Positions 51,898 to 60,343 of a stretch of DNA of 64,000 bases are shown in pieces (positions within the stretch are counted from its first letter, which is position 1; each line of letters opens with the position of its first letter). Origin of the DNA: Longitalea luteola. Its GTDB lineage: Bacteria; Bacteroidota; Bacteroidia; Chitinophagales; Chitinophagaceae. The stretch lies in NCBI RefSeq assembly GCF_017356035.1, contig NZ_JAFIQX010000003.1, positions 372,001 to 436,000 on the forward strand, written 5' to 3'. Made by a program: the position numbers and the translations under genes. Under the pieces are notes generated by a model. The model worked only from the letters and a program-made list of their open reading frames with translations. It made no database searches and was not told the origin of the DNA.

Positions 51898-54800
51898 CTA
51901 CCGTACCAACGCTACATTGCCTTTAACAGGAACGATAGCGGCATTTTCACATACAAGCTCAATGATATATACATATACATCTGCGCTGGCTGGTTTGCCT
52001 TTATAGGTGCCATCCCAGCCACCGGTGGGGGTACGATCGTTAGCCATGAAATTCATTCTTTCATACACCATTTCTCCCCAGCGGTTGAAGATGCGCATGC
52101 TGTTCACGCGGGTAAGGCCTATGCCACGCGGTGCGAAAATATCGTTCACGCCATCGCCGTTGGGCGAAAAGGTATTGGGTACAAAATAGTTCATTCCGTT
52201 ACATACAACCGTTACAGTAACGTCGGCACTGTTGGTACAGCCGTATTGATCTTCTACCCTCACCTTGTAGGTAGTGGTGAATTTGGGATTCGCATAAGGT
52301 GTGGGACATTCGGTGCAGCTTAGATTTTTGGCTGGTGACCAGGTGAAATTTTCCACTTCATGCCCATAGGTTACAGGTAATATCACGCCGGTAGTTACCG
52401 GTATTACCGGGTCATCGTTAATAGTAACAGACGGTATAGGGGGTACGTAAAGTTCTTTCCTGGTGCTGTCTGTGCAACCGAACGAGTTGGTGGCCTGCAG
52501 GTAGGCAGTATAGTTGCCGCTGTTCTCGAAATTGAGTGCAATGTCCTTTGTAGTGAGGTTGTTATTGTTGCTGAGGCTCCACTTCCAGGTAATGGCTGTG
52601 TCGGGTACGCGCAGCATGCCCTGCAGGTTCAGCGTTTCATTAATACAGGCGATGCTGTCACCCACGATATATGGATCGGGCGTGCGATAAACCCGGATGG
52701 TGTCTTTAATGGTCTTGCTGCAACCCTGCTGGGTAGTTACCGTTTGTGAAACGGTGAATGTGCCCGGTCGCTGGTACAGGTGAGCAGGATGTTGCTCAGA
52801 AGTGGTGGGAGAACCATCCCCGAAATTCCAGGTACGGGTTACTACCGGGTCATTACCGATGGTATAGTCTGTAAATAAAACCATTCCGGAATCACAGAAT
52901 TTTTTCCTGTCAACCCCAAAGAATGGTTCCGCGCCGATGACCCTGATAGGCGGACCGCTTACGCCGGCAATACAACCCTGTTTGTCTGTATATTGAACAG
53001 AAGGGTGATAAAATGCCGGTGATTTATAAAAATGCTGATAGGTGGTGGCCATGGAAGTATCCTGGGCGCCGTCGCCAAAATGAACCGTAAATTTCATATC
53101 GGCAATGGGCTTCAGCGTAAAGTCGACCAGTAGTTCATTACATGCATCCAGCGGACTGTAGTTAAAGGTGGTTACATTACCAGGATTTACAACGTGCACC
53201 CCGGCGCTGACTGAATCTTTACAGCCGCCATAGCCGGTCAGGACCAGCCAGGGTGTAAAATCTCCGTAGGCATTGTAAAAATGGGTAGGATCTTTTAATG
53301 TAGAGGTAGACCCATCCCCGAAGCTCCATTCAAAGGATTCGTAATGCTCGCCTTTAAAGAAGAATTTGGTTTCAAGCGGCGGGCAGATAGTAAGCGTATC
53401 CTGGATGTTAAATGCAGGTACCGGCTTTAAAGTGGTGATATAATTGGTACGGATTAGTGAGTCTTTACAACCACCGCGGTCGGTAACGACCAGTTTAACC
53501 GTATACGTAGCGTTGTTGCCGCCATAGCTGAATGAGGGGTGCTGCTCTGTGGACGTGCTTCCATTGCCAAAATCCCAGAAATGGGTCAGGCCTTCACCAA
53601 CGGAGACATCGGTAAACTGCACGCTGGATGCGGGACAAATGGTGTCGTAATCCGACGTGAAATCGGTAACCAGCGTTGAGATGAAAACAGAGTCAGGCAG
53701 CTTGTAGGTATCTACGCAGCCCATGGCGTCCTGTACCGTTAACGTTGGTACAAACGCTCCTGTATCGGAATACTGATGTGTAAATGGAGCTTTCGTGAAA
53801 TCCGTTGTTTTGCCATCGCCGAAATCGAAGGTCCATTTTACCAATGTGCTTGAGGGTGAGGTGGAATTATCCGTAAAGGCGATCGTTGCATCCTTGCAGC
53901 CGCCAGTAGCAGCTGGCGTAAAATTCGCCACTGGTCCGGTTACGGTCACAATGTTATTCTGCACCAGGGTATCGGTACAACCATTGACGTCGGTAATTAC
54001 CAGACCAATGCTGTGCTGCCCAACAGTGGCAATATTGGCAGTATACGTAGCAGGACCGGCTACATAAGGACCGCCGTCGATTGACCATTCATATTTTGCA
54101 ATATATGGAGATGTATTGGTTGAGGTAATGTTGAAGTTCGCGTTTTTACAAACGGGCGACGGAACCGTAAATCCAGCCCTTTCTTTTACGAGTCTGAGCG
54201 TTTCCACGAAGGAATGCGTACAGGCACCGTTGGTTACCGTAAGCGTAACCGGGTATATTCCGTACGCCGCATAAGTATGGGTCGGGTTTGGGTCTGTAGA
54301 AGTGTTTCCATCCCCAAAATTCCACGAGTAGCTAATGGGGCCATACGAAGGATCGGTCCTTGAGAGGTTAATAAAGTTAACAGTCAGGTTGCTGCAGTTG
54401 GGACGCGATGAAAACAGGGCTATCGGTGGTTTAATATGGATCTTCTGCCCGGTGCTTGGAAAACCGCAGCGGTTGTTAAATGCAGTGAGTTTAACTACAA
54501 ATGTGCCGGAGTCGGTAAATAAATGTGTTGGATTTTGCGCTTTGGAAGTTGTGCCATCGCCAAATTCCCACAACCATTCATCTACGGGCATGGGGGTGAG
54601 ATCGGTAAACGACACCTGTTGAGAAGCACAAACATCTGTGGCTGACATACTGAAGTTGGTGGCAGGCGGTGTACCTACTTTTACCCCGTCCTGTTCGGTA
54701 GCGGTTACGCTGCAACCGCCGTTAGTCGTAATAGTGAGCTTGATATTAAAAGCACCCGTAGTATTATACGTATGCGGTGGGCTGGGGGTGGTTCCTGTAA

Positions 54801-56274
54801 TAACAGTGCCATCGCCAAAATCCCATGAATAAGTGGCAATACCGTCGATAGAGGTAACATCAGCAATCGGTGTATAAGTAAAAGGAACGCAACCTCCTGC
54901 CGGAACATTGGTGATCTTTACGGTGGGCGGCTTTATTTTAACGACAGCCGGTTTGGTAACGGTTCCCTGGCAGCCATAACTGTCGGTAAATGTACCCGTA
55001 ACGTTAAAGCTGTCGGCCGAATTATACATATGGTTTGCCGGTGATCCGGTACCGCTGCTGCCGTCGCCAAAATCCCATGTCCAGTTTGCAATCGGCGTCG
55101 GTGATGCGTCTTCGAAAGTTACATTGAGGGGTGGTTTACAGGCCTCGCCATTCGACACCTTAAAATCGGCGGTGGAACCAATGCGTACATGGATATTTTT
55201 TTTCGCTGAGTCAATACAACCGGGATAAGTATTGGTCACTTTTACCACATAATCACCCGGCGCCGTGTACCTGGTGCTGTCGTTAATACCTGACTTTTGC
55301 ACGCCGTTGCCAAAATCCCATACCGTTTTTTGTGGTGCAACGGAGCCGTCATTGATGAAAACAGCGGTTACATTACGGCAAATGGTGTCGGGCGCTTTGA
55401 TGACAGTGGTTGGCCCGCCAAAAGTAACCGGTTTGGTGATGGTGCCGGTACAGCCGAATTCACTGGTAGCGGTCAGGGTTACGTTATAGGTGCCTGCATT
55501 CGCATAAGTGGTGGTTGGGTTTGCAGCGGTTGAGCTGCTGCCGTTGCCGAGGTCCCACTGATAGGTCATATTACCCGGACCACTGGATAGATTTTTAAAC
55601 GTAATATCTTTATAAGGAGCCTGGCAGGACAATGCTTTGCTGTTTTCGAACTCAGCTTTAACGCCTGCAACAATGCGTATTAATCTGCCTGCGGTATAAG
55701 TGGATTTACAACCGGTGCTGCTGGTAACAGTCAGCGAAACATTATAAAAGCCTAAAGCATTATAGGTGTGTGAAGGACTTTGTTCGGTGCTGGTGGTTCC
55801 ATCCCCAAAATCCCATTGCCAGGATACAATATTGCCAACGGGTGTAGTACTAAGATCAGTGAACTTTATCGTTACCGGCACACAACCTGTGGTGTAATTG
55901 GTTGTAAAAGATGCCTGCGGCGATGGATGTACCGTAATGTAATCGGTTTTGGTAATACCCGTGGTTCCGTCGGCATTGCGAACAACCAGTTTAACGGTAT
56001 ACGTTCCCGGCGCATGATAGGCTACCGCCGGGTGCTGAGCGGTAGATAAACTGCCGTTACCAAAATCCCAGTTCCAGAACCTGGGATTACCACTGGTTAA
56101 GTCCCTGAAATGCACGGTCAACGGACCACACCCCGATCTTACATCGGCGGTAAATTCGGGCACCATGGGCTGTGCATACCCGTAAAAAGAAAAAAGCAGG
56201 CTAAATAGTAAGCTAAACCACGTTCTGTAAAACTTATGCAGATTTACAGCATGGAGCCAAGCCGGCAAGTGCAT
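51898..56274 (-). CDS. Giant PKD-repeat adhesin with type B type IX sorting domain
   Basis: This 1458-residue surface protein is started at the ATG complementary to 56272-56274 (MHLPAWLHAVNLHKFYRTWFSLLFSLLFSFYGYAQ), which gives a signal peptide with a long basic leader. The body is about 15 PKD or PKD-like domains, 13 of them carrying W-x-FGDG/FGNG-type motifs followed by H-x-Y; the ninth and fifteenth are degenerate. The last 95 residues are a gliding-associated (CHU_C) type B domain: VPNTFSPNGDGVNDIFAP, IFNRWGEMVYER, GGWDGTYKGKPASADVYVY. It should be exported by the type IX system and kept on the surface with help of the adjoining PorP/SprF protein, for gliding or attachment to polymers. 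Many paired cysteines suggest disulfides within repeats. Confidence 0.95.
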   Translation of the reverse strand: MHLPAWLHAVNLHKFYRTWFSLLFSLLFSFYGYAQPMVPEFTADVRSGCGPLTVHFRDLTSGNPRFWNWDFGNGSLSTAQHPAVAYHAPGTYTVKLVVRNADGTTGITKTDYITVHPSPQASFTTNYTTGCVPVTIKFTDLSTTPVGNIVSWQWDFGDGTTSTEQSPSHTYNALGFYNVSLTVTSSTGCKSTYTAGRLIRIVAGVKAEFENSKALSCQAPYKDITFKNLSSGPGNMTYQWDLGNGSSSTAANPTTTYANAGTYNVTLTATSEFGCTGTITKPVTFGGPTTVIKAPDTICRNVTAVFINDGSVAPQKTVWDFGNGVQKSGINDSTRYTAPGDYVVKVTNTYPGCIDSAKKNIHVRIGSTADFKVSNGEACKPPLNVTFEDASPTPIANWTWDFGDGSSGTGSPANHMYNSADSFNVTGTFTDSYGCQGTVTKPAVVKIKPPTVKITNVPAGGCVPFTYTPIADVTSIDGIATYSWDFGDGTVITGTTPSPPHTYNTTGAFNIKLTITTNGGCSVTATEQDGVKVGTPPATNFSMSATDVCASQQVSFTDLTPMPVDEWLWEFGDGTTSKAQNPTHLFTDSGTFVVKLTAFNNRCGFPSTGQKIHIKPPIALFSSRPNCSNLTVNFINLSRTDPSYGPISYSWNFGDGNTSTDPNPTHTYAAYGIYPVTLTVTNGACTHSFVETLRLVKERAGFTVPSPVCKNANFNITSTNTSPYIAKYEWSIDGGPYVAGPATYTANIATVGQHSIGLVITDVNGCTDTLVQNNIVTVTGPVANFTPAATGGCKDATIAFTDNSTSPSSTLVKWTFDFGDGKTTDFTKAPFTHQYSDTGAFVPTLTVQDAMGCVDTYKLPDSVFISTLVTDFTSDYDTICPASSVQFTDVSVGEGLTHFWDFGNGSTSTEQHPSFSYGGNNATYTVKLVVTDRGGCKDSLIRTNYITTLKPVPAFNIQDTLTICPPLETKFFFKGEHYESFEWSFGDGSTSTLKDPTHFYNAYGDFTPWLVLTGYGGCKDSVSAGVHVVNPGNVTTFNYSPLDACNELLVDFTLKPIADMKFTVHFGDGAQDTSMATTYQHFYKSPAFYHPSVQYTDKQGCIAGVSGPPIRVIGAEPFFGVDRKKFCDSGMVLFTDYTIGNDPVVTRTWNFGDGSPTTSEQHPAHLYQRPGTFTVSQTVTTQQGCSKTIKDTIRVYRTPDPYIVGDSIACINETLNLQGMLRVPDTAITWKWSLSNNNNLTTKDIALNFENSGNYTAYLQATNSFGCTDSTRKELYVPPIPSVTINDDPVIPVTTGVILPVTYGHEVENFTWSPAKNLSCTECPTPYANPKFTTTYKVRVEDQYGCTNSADVTVTVVCNGMNYFVPNTFSPNGDGVNDIFAPRGIGLTRVNSMRIFNRWGEMVYERMNFMANDRTPTGGWDGTYKGKPASADVYVYIIELVCENAAIVPVKGNVALVR

Positions 56275-56652
56275 CCGGTTATCACAAGGTGCAAGGTCAA
56301 ATTTACTCAAGTGCAAAACTATTTTATGGTTTATAGGCTGCCTTACCCACAAGCGTAGAATAACGATTTATGCAAACCTTGTTCCCGGTAATTTTATACC
56401 GCTGTAAACAGGATATAAATTACCAGCATGGCTTTGCATAGCCACGATAGATCAGGTTCTTAACCAGCTGTGGGCAATAGGTTGATCTGGGGTAATCGGA
56501 TTGTCGTCTGAAGTATTAAATAGGATATTCTGGGTGAAGCTTATCCGTTGATAAGTTGTCGGTTAAAAGGAGTGAGGCTAGTATTTATTAACCAGGTTAA
56601 CTTATGATACGAAAAAATTATAAGCGTCGTTGGGGGATAAGGTATTCCGGTT
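56275..56652. other. 378-bp intergenic region, no gene seen
   Basis: This A/T-rich gap lies upstream of the adhesin gene. It contains a possible minus-strand TAAATTTG box about 20 bp before the adhesin start but no good partner element. No repeat array is present, which is unusual for this window. Confidence 0.45.
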
Positions 56653-57075
56653 TTATTTTTTGCGCAATGTAAGTACGTTTAGTCCGTCGGCTGTTGTCTT
56701 TTCTGCTTTTACATAATCCCAGTCAGTGTCCTTCAGTTTCCAGACACCATTTAATTTTTTCAGCGGATCGGTAGCCGATGGAAATTCCGAGGTAATGGTA
56801 TAGTCAGTAACATTTCCTTCCCAGGTACCATCAGTTGTAGTACTGTTTATGGTCCCTGTTACGGTACCATTTTCATAAAATTTAAAAGAATAGTTCAGGA
56901 ACTGGTTCGATATATTGTTGCTGCCCTCCATGTACTGCTCAACGATCCATTCTCCGCTGGTCATGGCATCCACCACCATGTTCTGTGCTTTTTTCTCCAG
57001 GAGCTTTTTGCACGACACGGAAAAAAACAGGGCAAATAAGCACCCTGTCAATATCAGAGGTTTTAGTTGATTCAT
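56653..57075 (-). CDS. Small lipocalin-like lipoprotein
   Basis: This 140-residue lipoprotein (Cys 22 in FFSVSCKK) starts MNQLKPLILTGCLFALFF. Mature strands alternate in a lipocalin/DUF-type pattern: SGEWIVEQYMEG, NYSFKFYENGTVTGTI, DGTWEGNVTDYTITSEF and LNGVWKLKDTDWDYVKAE. This matches the many short 'lipocalin-like' lipoproteins of Bacteroidota whose ligands are unknown. The gene is 23 bp downstream of the carboxypeptidase gene on the same strand, so they may be co-transcribed. Confidence 0.72.
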   Translation of the reverse strand: MNQLKPLILTGCLFALFFSVSCKKLLEKKAQNMVVDAMTSGEWIVEQYMEGSNNISNQFLNYSFKFYENGTVTGTINSTTTDGTWEGNVTDYTITSEFPSATDPLKKLNGVWKLKDTDWDYVKAEKTTADGLNVLTLRKK

Positions 57076-57098
57076 ACCGAGGAGGTCAGGTTACGGAT

Positions 57099-58607
57099 CT
57101 AAAATTTGTAAATATCTTTGTATTTGTCAAGTAAATACGCTGTAAAATATTCAATATTCAGGGTTTCTCCGCATATATCTTTGCACAATTCTTCGCTGGT
57201 AAGGCGCCGTCCTTTTTTATGAACCGCATCACGTAACCATTGCAGCAAGGGGGCTGTATTGCCCTGTTTAATTTTTTCATTCAGGTCTGTAATCGACTGA
57301 TTAGCACAAGCGTAGAACTGAGCGGCGTAAAAGCTGCCGAGACTGTAAGTGGGGAAATAGCCAAAACTTCCGTGGCTCCAGTGCACATCCTGCAGGCAGC
57401 CCATTTTGTCGCCGGGCACCTCAACTGCCATCCATTGCCGGTACTGGTCGTTCCAGTAGCCCGGGATCTCTTTTACGCTCATAGACCCTTCGATGAGCAG
57501 TTTTTCCAGCTCATACCTGATCATAATGTGAAAGTGGTAGGTAAGCTCATCGGCTTCCGTACGGATCAGCGAAGGTTGTACCTTATTAATGCCTTTGTAG
57601 AATTGTTCCACAGAAATCTTACCCAACTGTTGGGGAAAATATTCCTGTAAAACCGGTAGCCAGCGTTCACAGAAAGGGCGGCTGCGGCCCACGTGATTTT
57701 CCCACAAACGGCTTTGCGATTCGTGTATGGTATAAGAAGCAGGTTCACCCAGCGGTAAACCGTATGCATCTAATGGTAAACCCTGTTCGTACAGCGCATG
57801 ACCCGCCTCATGAATGCAGCTCCATACCATATTGCTCAGGTCATTTTCATCAATGCGCGTCGTAATGCGAACATCCTGGCTGTTGAAATTGGTAGTAAAA
57901 GGATGTTCAGAAAGATCCTGCCGTCCCGCTTCCATATCGTACCCCAATTCCCTTACCACCTGCAAGCCGAACTGCCACTGTTTGTCTTTGTCGAAATGCT
58001 GACGCAGGAAACTGTCATCAACGGGCGGCTGTGCAGTAATTTTCTGCAGCAGGTTTTTCAGCGGTTGCTGAATGGAAGCAAAAACACCGTCAAGTAATTG
58101 AACAGTAGCGCCTTTATCGTGATCATCGAGTAATGCGTTGTAAGGGTGCTGTTCATAACCCAGCATATCGGCTTCCTGTTTCTTTAGTTCAACCAGCCGG
58201 CCGAGGTCGTTGGCAAAAAGAGAAAAATCATTTGCTTTGCGCGCTTCCATCCAGCTGTGGAAACTTTTATTTACCGCTTCGGCCATTGTGCGCACAAAAG
58301 ACGAAGGGAATTTTTTTTGTTTGGAATAATCCTGCCAGGTAAGTTCCACATTTCTTCTTTGCTCTGCAGTCAGATTGTCGCCCGCCAGCAATTCCTGCAG
58401 CTGTGCACCGAGCTTTTCATCGGTAAAATATTTATGGGCAATTTCTGAAAGGGTGGCAATTTGCTGACCGCGCATCGGGGCGCCTTTGGGTGGAAGATAG
58501 GTTTCCTGGTCCCATTGCAATACCGCTGCTGCATACCGCAGGTCGGCAATTGTTTGCATTCCTTTTATATATTCTTCATATAAAGATCTGGTAGCAGTAT
58601 TTGTCAT
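57099..58607 (-). CDS. M32 family metallocarboxypeptidase
   Basis: This 502-residue cytoplasmic zinc enzyme removes C-terminal residues from peptides (Taq-type carboxypeptidase). I start at the ATG complementary to 58605-58607 (MTNTATRSLYEEYIKGM); a longer version would translate the heptamer repeats upstream. The zinc motif HEAGH lies at residues 266-270 (CIHEAGHALYEQGL), followed by the third ligand region ESQSRLWENHVGRS and the family block DELTYHFHIMIRYELEKLLIEG. The length is standard for M32. It is likely the first gene of a two-gene unit with the downstream lipoprotein. Confidence 0.95.
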   Translation of the reverse strand: MTNTATRSLYEEYIKGMQTIADLRYAAAVLQWDQETYLPPKGAPMRGQQIATLSEIAHKYFTDEKLGAQLQELLAGDNLTAEQRRNVELTWQDYSKQKKFPSSFVRTMAEAVNKSFHSWMEARKANDFSLFANDLGRLVELKKQEADMLGYEQHPYNALLDDHDKGATVQLLDGVFASIQQPLKNLLQKITAQPPVDDSFLRQHFDKDKQWQFGLQVVRELGYDMEAGRQDLSEHPFTTNFNSQDVRITTRIDENDLSNMVWSCIHEAGHALYEQGLPLDAYGLPLGEPASYTIHESQSRLWENHVGRSRPFCERWLPVLQEYFPQQLGKISVEQFYKGINKVQPSLIRTEADELTYHFHIMIRYELEKLLIEGSMSVKEIPGYWNDQYRQWMAVEVPGDKMGCLQDVHWSHGSFGYFPTYSLGSFYAAQFYACANQSITDLNEKIKQGNTAPLLQWLRDAVHKKGRRLTSEELCKDICGETLNIEYFTAYLLDKYKDIYKF

Positions 58608-58652
58608 ACCCGGATAGTTTAATAGTGGTTCAGGTTGCGAAAATCGGTAAAA

Positions 58653-58770
58653 CAATTGCAATAGACAATAAACAATTGACAATATGTATTGGCAATGGGC
58701 AAAGATTGCCAATTTTCGGGCTTTCCTATAATTCGCGAACTTTTGTCTATTGCTTATTGCCTATTGTATA
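58653..58770. repeat. Inverted heptamer element
   Basis: Seven heptamers of the AATAGAC/AATTGAC type (58653-58701) face four inverse heptamers (TTGTCTA, TTGCTTA, TTGCCTA, TTGTATA, 58743-58770) with 41 bp between. It sits between the divergent M32 gene and the riboswitch. Confidence 0.75.
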
Positions 58771-58899
58771 TTGATTTTCAAATACATTTAACATTGAACA
58801 TAAATCTATTAACACCTGTGAAAAACTGTTTTATTGATTCTATCGCCTGCATATTACTTTCGTACAGGTTCTTATTAATAATTTGTAACGGTGCTGACT

Positions 58900-59120
58900 G
58901 AATGACATCATACAAGATCAGTCAGCTTAAAAGGGAACCGTGTGAAAATCACGGGCTGACGGGCAACTGTAAGTTGGGTGAATGGAAATATAAGTACACA
59001 TTCTTCGCTAACGATCCAGTCACCAGCTGATCCTACAATAACCACTGCCAATGAAAGGTGAAAGCCGCATTGGCGGGAAGGTACTCAGCAAATCAACAAG
59101 CCAGGAGACCTGCCGTACAA
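58900..59120 (+). ncRNA. Cobalamin (adenosylcobalamin) riboswitch
   Basis: The conserved core is easy to follow: AAAAGGGAACCGTGTGAAAA (58929-58948), TCACGGGCTGACGGGCAACTGT (58949-58970, shown here only as the known 'CxGxCxxxxACUGU' segment), ACCACTGCCAATG (59041-59053), GGCGGGAAGG (59072-59081) and the B12 box AGCCAGGAGACCTGCC (59099-59114). It binds adenosylcobalamin and normally lowers expression of the gene behind it. Here that is nrdB-nrdA, 150 bp downstream, not a B12 transport or synthesis gene. Confidence 0.9.
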
Positions 59121-59191
59121 ATATGTTTGGAACTTTCCCGATAAGGTACCGGCAAATGATTGAAGCTTCAGCTACACGCTAAGTTAATGGA

Positions 59192-59212
59192 GTCCCGACG
59201 ATCCGTCAGGAC
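59192..59212 (+). promoter_or_regulatory. Hairpin between riboswitch and nrdB (possible expression platform)
   Basis: GTCC and GACG pair with CGTC and GGAC around ATC, with one mismatched pair. No T tract follows, so control may act on translation or through pairing with the riboswitch rather than by termination. Confidence 0.5.
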
Positions 59213-59269
59213 CCGCTGGGGTCGCTATCTGCTGTCGTGCCGCATTTTTAAACTTACTAACTATTTATC

Positions 59270-60241
59270 ATGCAGTACGAAAATGAAGTGTTGTTACAGG
59301 AAAACAAGGACCGGTTTGTTATTCTTCCAATCAAATATCCTGCAATATGGGAAATGTATAAAAAGCATGAGGCCAGTTTCTGGACTGCAGAAGAGATCGA
59401 TCTCAGTGGTGATCTGAAAGACTGGGCTGCCCTCAATGATGGTGAGCGTCATTTTATTTCACACGTACTCGCATTCTTCGCTGCCAGTGATGGTATCGTG
59501 AACGAGAACCTGGCCGTGAACTTTATGAGTGAAGTGCAGCTGCCGGAAGCACGTTGCTTTTATGGTTTTCAGATCATGATGGAAAATATTCACTCCGAAA
59601 CGTATGCATTGCTGATAGATACATATGTAAAGGATCCCGGTGAAAAGGACAGGTTGTTCCACGCGATAGATACAGTGCCGGCGGTAAAGAAAAAAGCCGA
59701 GTGGGCATTGCGCTGGATCGAACAAGGGAACTTCGCCGAGCGTTTAGTAGCTTTTGCAGCGGTAGAAGGCATTTTCTTCAGCGGCAGCTTCTGCTCCATC
59801 TTCTGGTTAAAGAAAAGAGGATTGATGCCGGGGCTCACCTTCAGTAATGAACTGATCAGCCGCGATGAAGGCCTGCATTGCGAGTTCGCCTGCCTGTTAT
59901 ACAGCATGCTCAATGGTAAATTGTCGCAGGAACAGGTGTATAATATCATTGGCGATGCAGTACGCATTGAAAAAGAGTTTATCACCGAAGCATTACCGGT
60001 TGACCTTATTGGGATGAACGCCCGGTTAATGCAACAGTATATTGAATTTGTGGCCGACAGGTGGCTGAGCGAACTGGGTTATCCCAAAATGTTCAATGCT
60101 ACCAATCCGTTCGACTTTATGGAAATGATCTCGCTGCAGGGAAAGACCAATTTCTTCGAAAAGCGGGTGGGAGATTACCGTAAAGCCGGCGTAATGGCCA
60201 GCAAAGATTCGCAACAGTTTTCATTGGACGAAGACTTTTAA
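59270..60241 (+). CDS. nrdB: Ribonucleotide reductase class Ia, beta subunit
   Basis: This 323-residue subunit houses the diiron-tyrosyl radical that starts deoxyribonucleotide synthesis. Metal and radical residues match mouse R2: Asp 74 ([12 protein letters not shown]), Glu 105, His 108 and radical Tyr 112 in [16 protein letters not shown], then a second Glu pair in [19 protein letters not shown] and [10 protein letters not shown]. The C-terminal tail FSLDEDF is the R1-docking peptide. The protein is of the eukaryote-like NrdB branch, oxygen-dependent and B12-independent. A cobalamin riboswitch lies in its leader, so the operon is predicted to be turned down when B12 is plentiful. Confidence 0.97.
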   Translation: MQYENEVLLQENKDRFVILPIKYPAIWEMYKKHEASFWTAEEIDLSGDLKDWAALNDGERHFISHVLAFFAASDGIVNENLAVNFMSEVQLPEARCFYGFQIMMENIHSETYALLIDTYVKDPGEKDRLFHAIDTVPAVKKKAEWALRWIEQGNFAERLVAFAAVEGIFFSGSFCSIFWLKKRGLMPGLTFSNELISRDEGLHCEFACLLYSMLNGKLSQEQVYNIIGDAVRIEKEFITEALPVDLIGMNARLMQQYIEFVADRWLSELGYPKMFNATNPFDFMEMISLQGKTNFFEKRVGDYRKAGVMASKDSQQFSLDEDF

Positions 60242-60258
60242 AAATTGCTGGTTTCCAG

Positions 60259-60314
60259 ATTGCGAGATTTTGAGATTTTAAATCTTAAAATCAGGAAATC
60301 AGAAATCAGAATTC
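60259..60314. repeat. Octamer-like tract between nrdB and nrdA
   Basis: ATTTTGAG, AAATCAGA and related 8-bp words, plus a GATTTTAA...TTAAAATC inverted pair, fill much of the 102-bp nrdB-nrdA gap. The words belong to the TCYCRAAA family seen at 8303-8697. Confidence 0.6.
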
Positions 60315-60343
60315 GATTAGATAGTACTATAAACTCCATTAGC

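Noticed and set aside
59160-59417. Small reading frame between riboswitch and nrdB
   Set aside because: It overlaps the nrdB coding region in another frame and covers the riboswitch hairpin; the sequence has no features of a protein family.
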